This document shows positions 41,928-42,318 of a stretch of 42,318 bases of DNA, piece after piece (the stretch's first letter is position 1; each line of letters opens with the position of its first letter). The stretch is from NCBI GenBank assembly GCA_946547105.1, contig CAMNOV010000009.1, forward strand, positions 1-42,318. The letters are read 5' to 3'. The stretch comes from an uncultured Clostridia bacterium (lineage in GTDB: Bacteria > Bacillota > Clostridia > Oscillospirales > Oscillospiraceae). A program made the translations under genes and the position numbers. The notes under the pieces were generated by a model. It had not been told where the DNA came from. It did not search any database and saw only the letters and a program-made list of their open reading frames with translations.

Positions 41928-41955
41928 ATACTTCCATATATGATTTTGGAAGTAT
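41928..41955 (+). promoter_or_regulatory. Hairpin sequestering the tnpV ribosome binding site
   Basis: ATACTTCCA (41928-41936)/TGGAAGTAT (41947-41955) is a 9-bp stem with a 10-base loop. Its right arm contains GGAAG (41948-41952), the likely ribosome binding site eight bases before ATG 41961. Confidence 0.7.
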
Positions 41956-41960
41956 AACCC

Positions 41961-42318
41961 ATGAAAACGCAGAAATCCTTTTTTGAGCAGAGCGGCGGTA
42001 CTTATACGCAGATTTGCGACGTGCTCCTTCCGGACCTATCTATCGGAAAGGTGGAACAGAGACCTATCGGGAAATATGGCCGGATGATGAAACACTATCT
42101 GAAAGAACAGCATCCCGTTCTTTATTCGGAGCTGTTGCTGTCCGGAAAACTGTATCCGCATCTACTGGAGATCGACGAAGCCTGTGATGGGCGAATGGAA
42201 CTGCTTACCTGCCGATTGGCCGAGCAAGAAGGCGTGACCGAGGCGCTCAAGGCTGCTGATCAGAAGGTTGAAACAGAAGTAGGCTTTGCTGTTCGGACGG
42301 CCTATCTGGATGAAAACT
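41961..42318 (+). CDS. TnpV-family transposon-encoded protein, 3' end cut off by the window
   Basis: The first 119 residues of a TnpV-like protein, which accompanies conjugative and mobilisable transposons in Clostridia; its function is unknown. GGTYTQICDVLLPDLS, IGKYGRMMKHYLKEQHP and YSELLLSGKLYPHLLEID are the family's blocks, and REGVTEQLK appears as QEGVTEALK. The last visible part (residues about 100-119) departs from the usual WVGRMNNIR ending. The gene and the preceding 130 bases are plainly AT-richer than the neighbourhood, with codons such as AAA, GAA and TAT, indicating acquired DNA. The open frame reaches the right edge. Its ribosome binding site sits in a hairpin. Confidence 0.8.
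   Translation, partial: MKTQKSFFEQSGGTYTQICDVLLPDLSIGKVEQRPIGKYGRMMKHYLKEQHPVLYSELLLSGKLYPHLLEIDEACDGRMELLTCRLAEQEGVTEALKAADQKVETEVGFAVRTAYLDEN

Overview
The window looks like a chromosomal segment of a GC-rich, low-oxygen, single-membrane gut-type Firmicute, most plausibly an Oscillospiraceae/Ruminococcaceae-like Clostridium relative. The reasons are a class III (oxygen-sensitive) ribonucleotide reductase with its activase, PlsY-type phospholipid synthesis, Gram-positive signal peptides with Pro/Thr/Glu-rich spacers, system II cytochrome c assembly, an FMN-domain cytochrome c nitrite reductase, strong AGGAGG-type ribosome binding sites, many 4-base ATGA/GTGA gene overlaps, and a TnpV-type mobile-element gene at the right edge. 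The taxonomic placement is inference.

Layout. 1-3.9 kb: the start of a cysteine desulfurase (minus strand), divergent from a coupled operon of mtaB (tRNA ms2t6A methylthiotransferase), a GtrA-like membrane protein, an MTA/SAH-nucleosidase-like enzyme and an AlaX-type alanyl-tRNA editing protein. 3.9-5.7 kb: a secreted CapA-like protein (minus) and a 556-base gene-free stretch holding a dense array of hairpins, then the promoter and long leader of the glycogen operon. 5.7-11.5 kb: glgB, glgA and a GH13 alpha-glucan hydrolase, all translationally coupled; malQ (20.8-22.3 kb) belongs to the same metabolism. 11.6-18 kb: a MoxR/DUF58/membrane-protein operon, then an FHA-FtsW/RodA fusion coupled to a small penicillin-binding protein. 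18-20.6 kb: an ABC-F ATPase coupled to a YdcF/SanA-type membrane protein.

22.5-25.1 kb (minus): a two-gene unit in which a cytoplasmic-looking BMP/PnrA-type ligand-binding domain is fused behind a ParB-like N-terminal domain and coupled to a metallophosphoesterase; I regard this as one of the two best candidates for an undescribed system. 25.3-26.8 kb: a C69 dipeptidase. 26.9-30.6 kb: a compact nitrite-ammonification locus, in which NrfA carries an N-terminal membrane anchor and a predicted covalent-FMN domain and is followed by ResB and CcsA for haem attachment; no nrfH is present. This is the other top candidate. 30.7-34.9 kb (minus): nrdG, an nrdD with a fused C-terminal CPNC redoxin domain, and a thioredoxin reductase downstream, with an NrdR-box-like site lying between the -35 and -10 of the distal promoter. 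35.2-40.2 kb (minus): mnmG-mnmA, a PH-domain protein, plsY, a Cys-rich flavoprotein and a MoaE-like protein. 40.4-41.8 kb: a secreted, C-terminally anchored surface protein. 42-42.3 kb: the start of an AT-richer TnpV gene whose ribosome binding site lies in a hairpin.

Non-coding structure is unusually rich. Seven-base tandem repeats sit right after four stop codons, two MITE-like palindromic elements occupy intergenic gaps, and many convergent or single terminators and near-consensus sigma-A promoters with 17-base spacers can be read directly.
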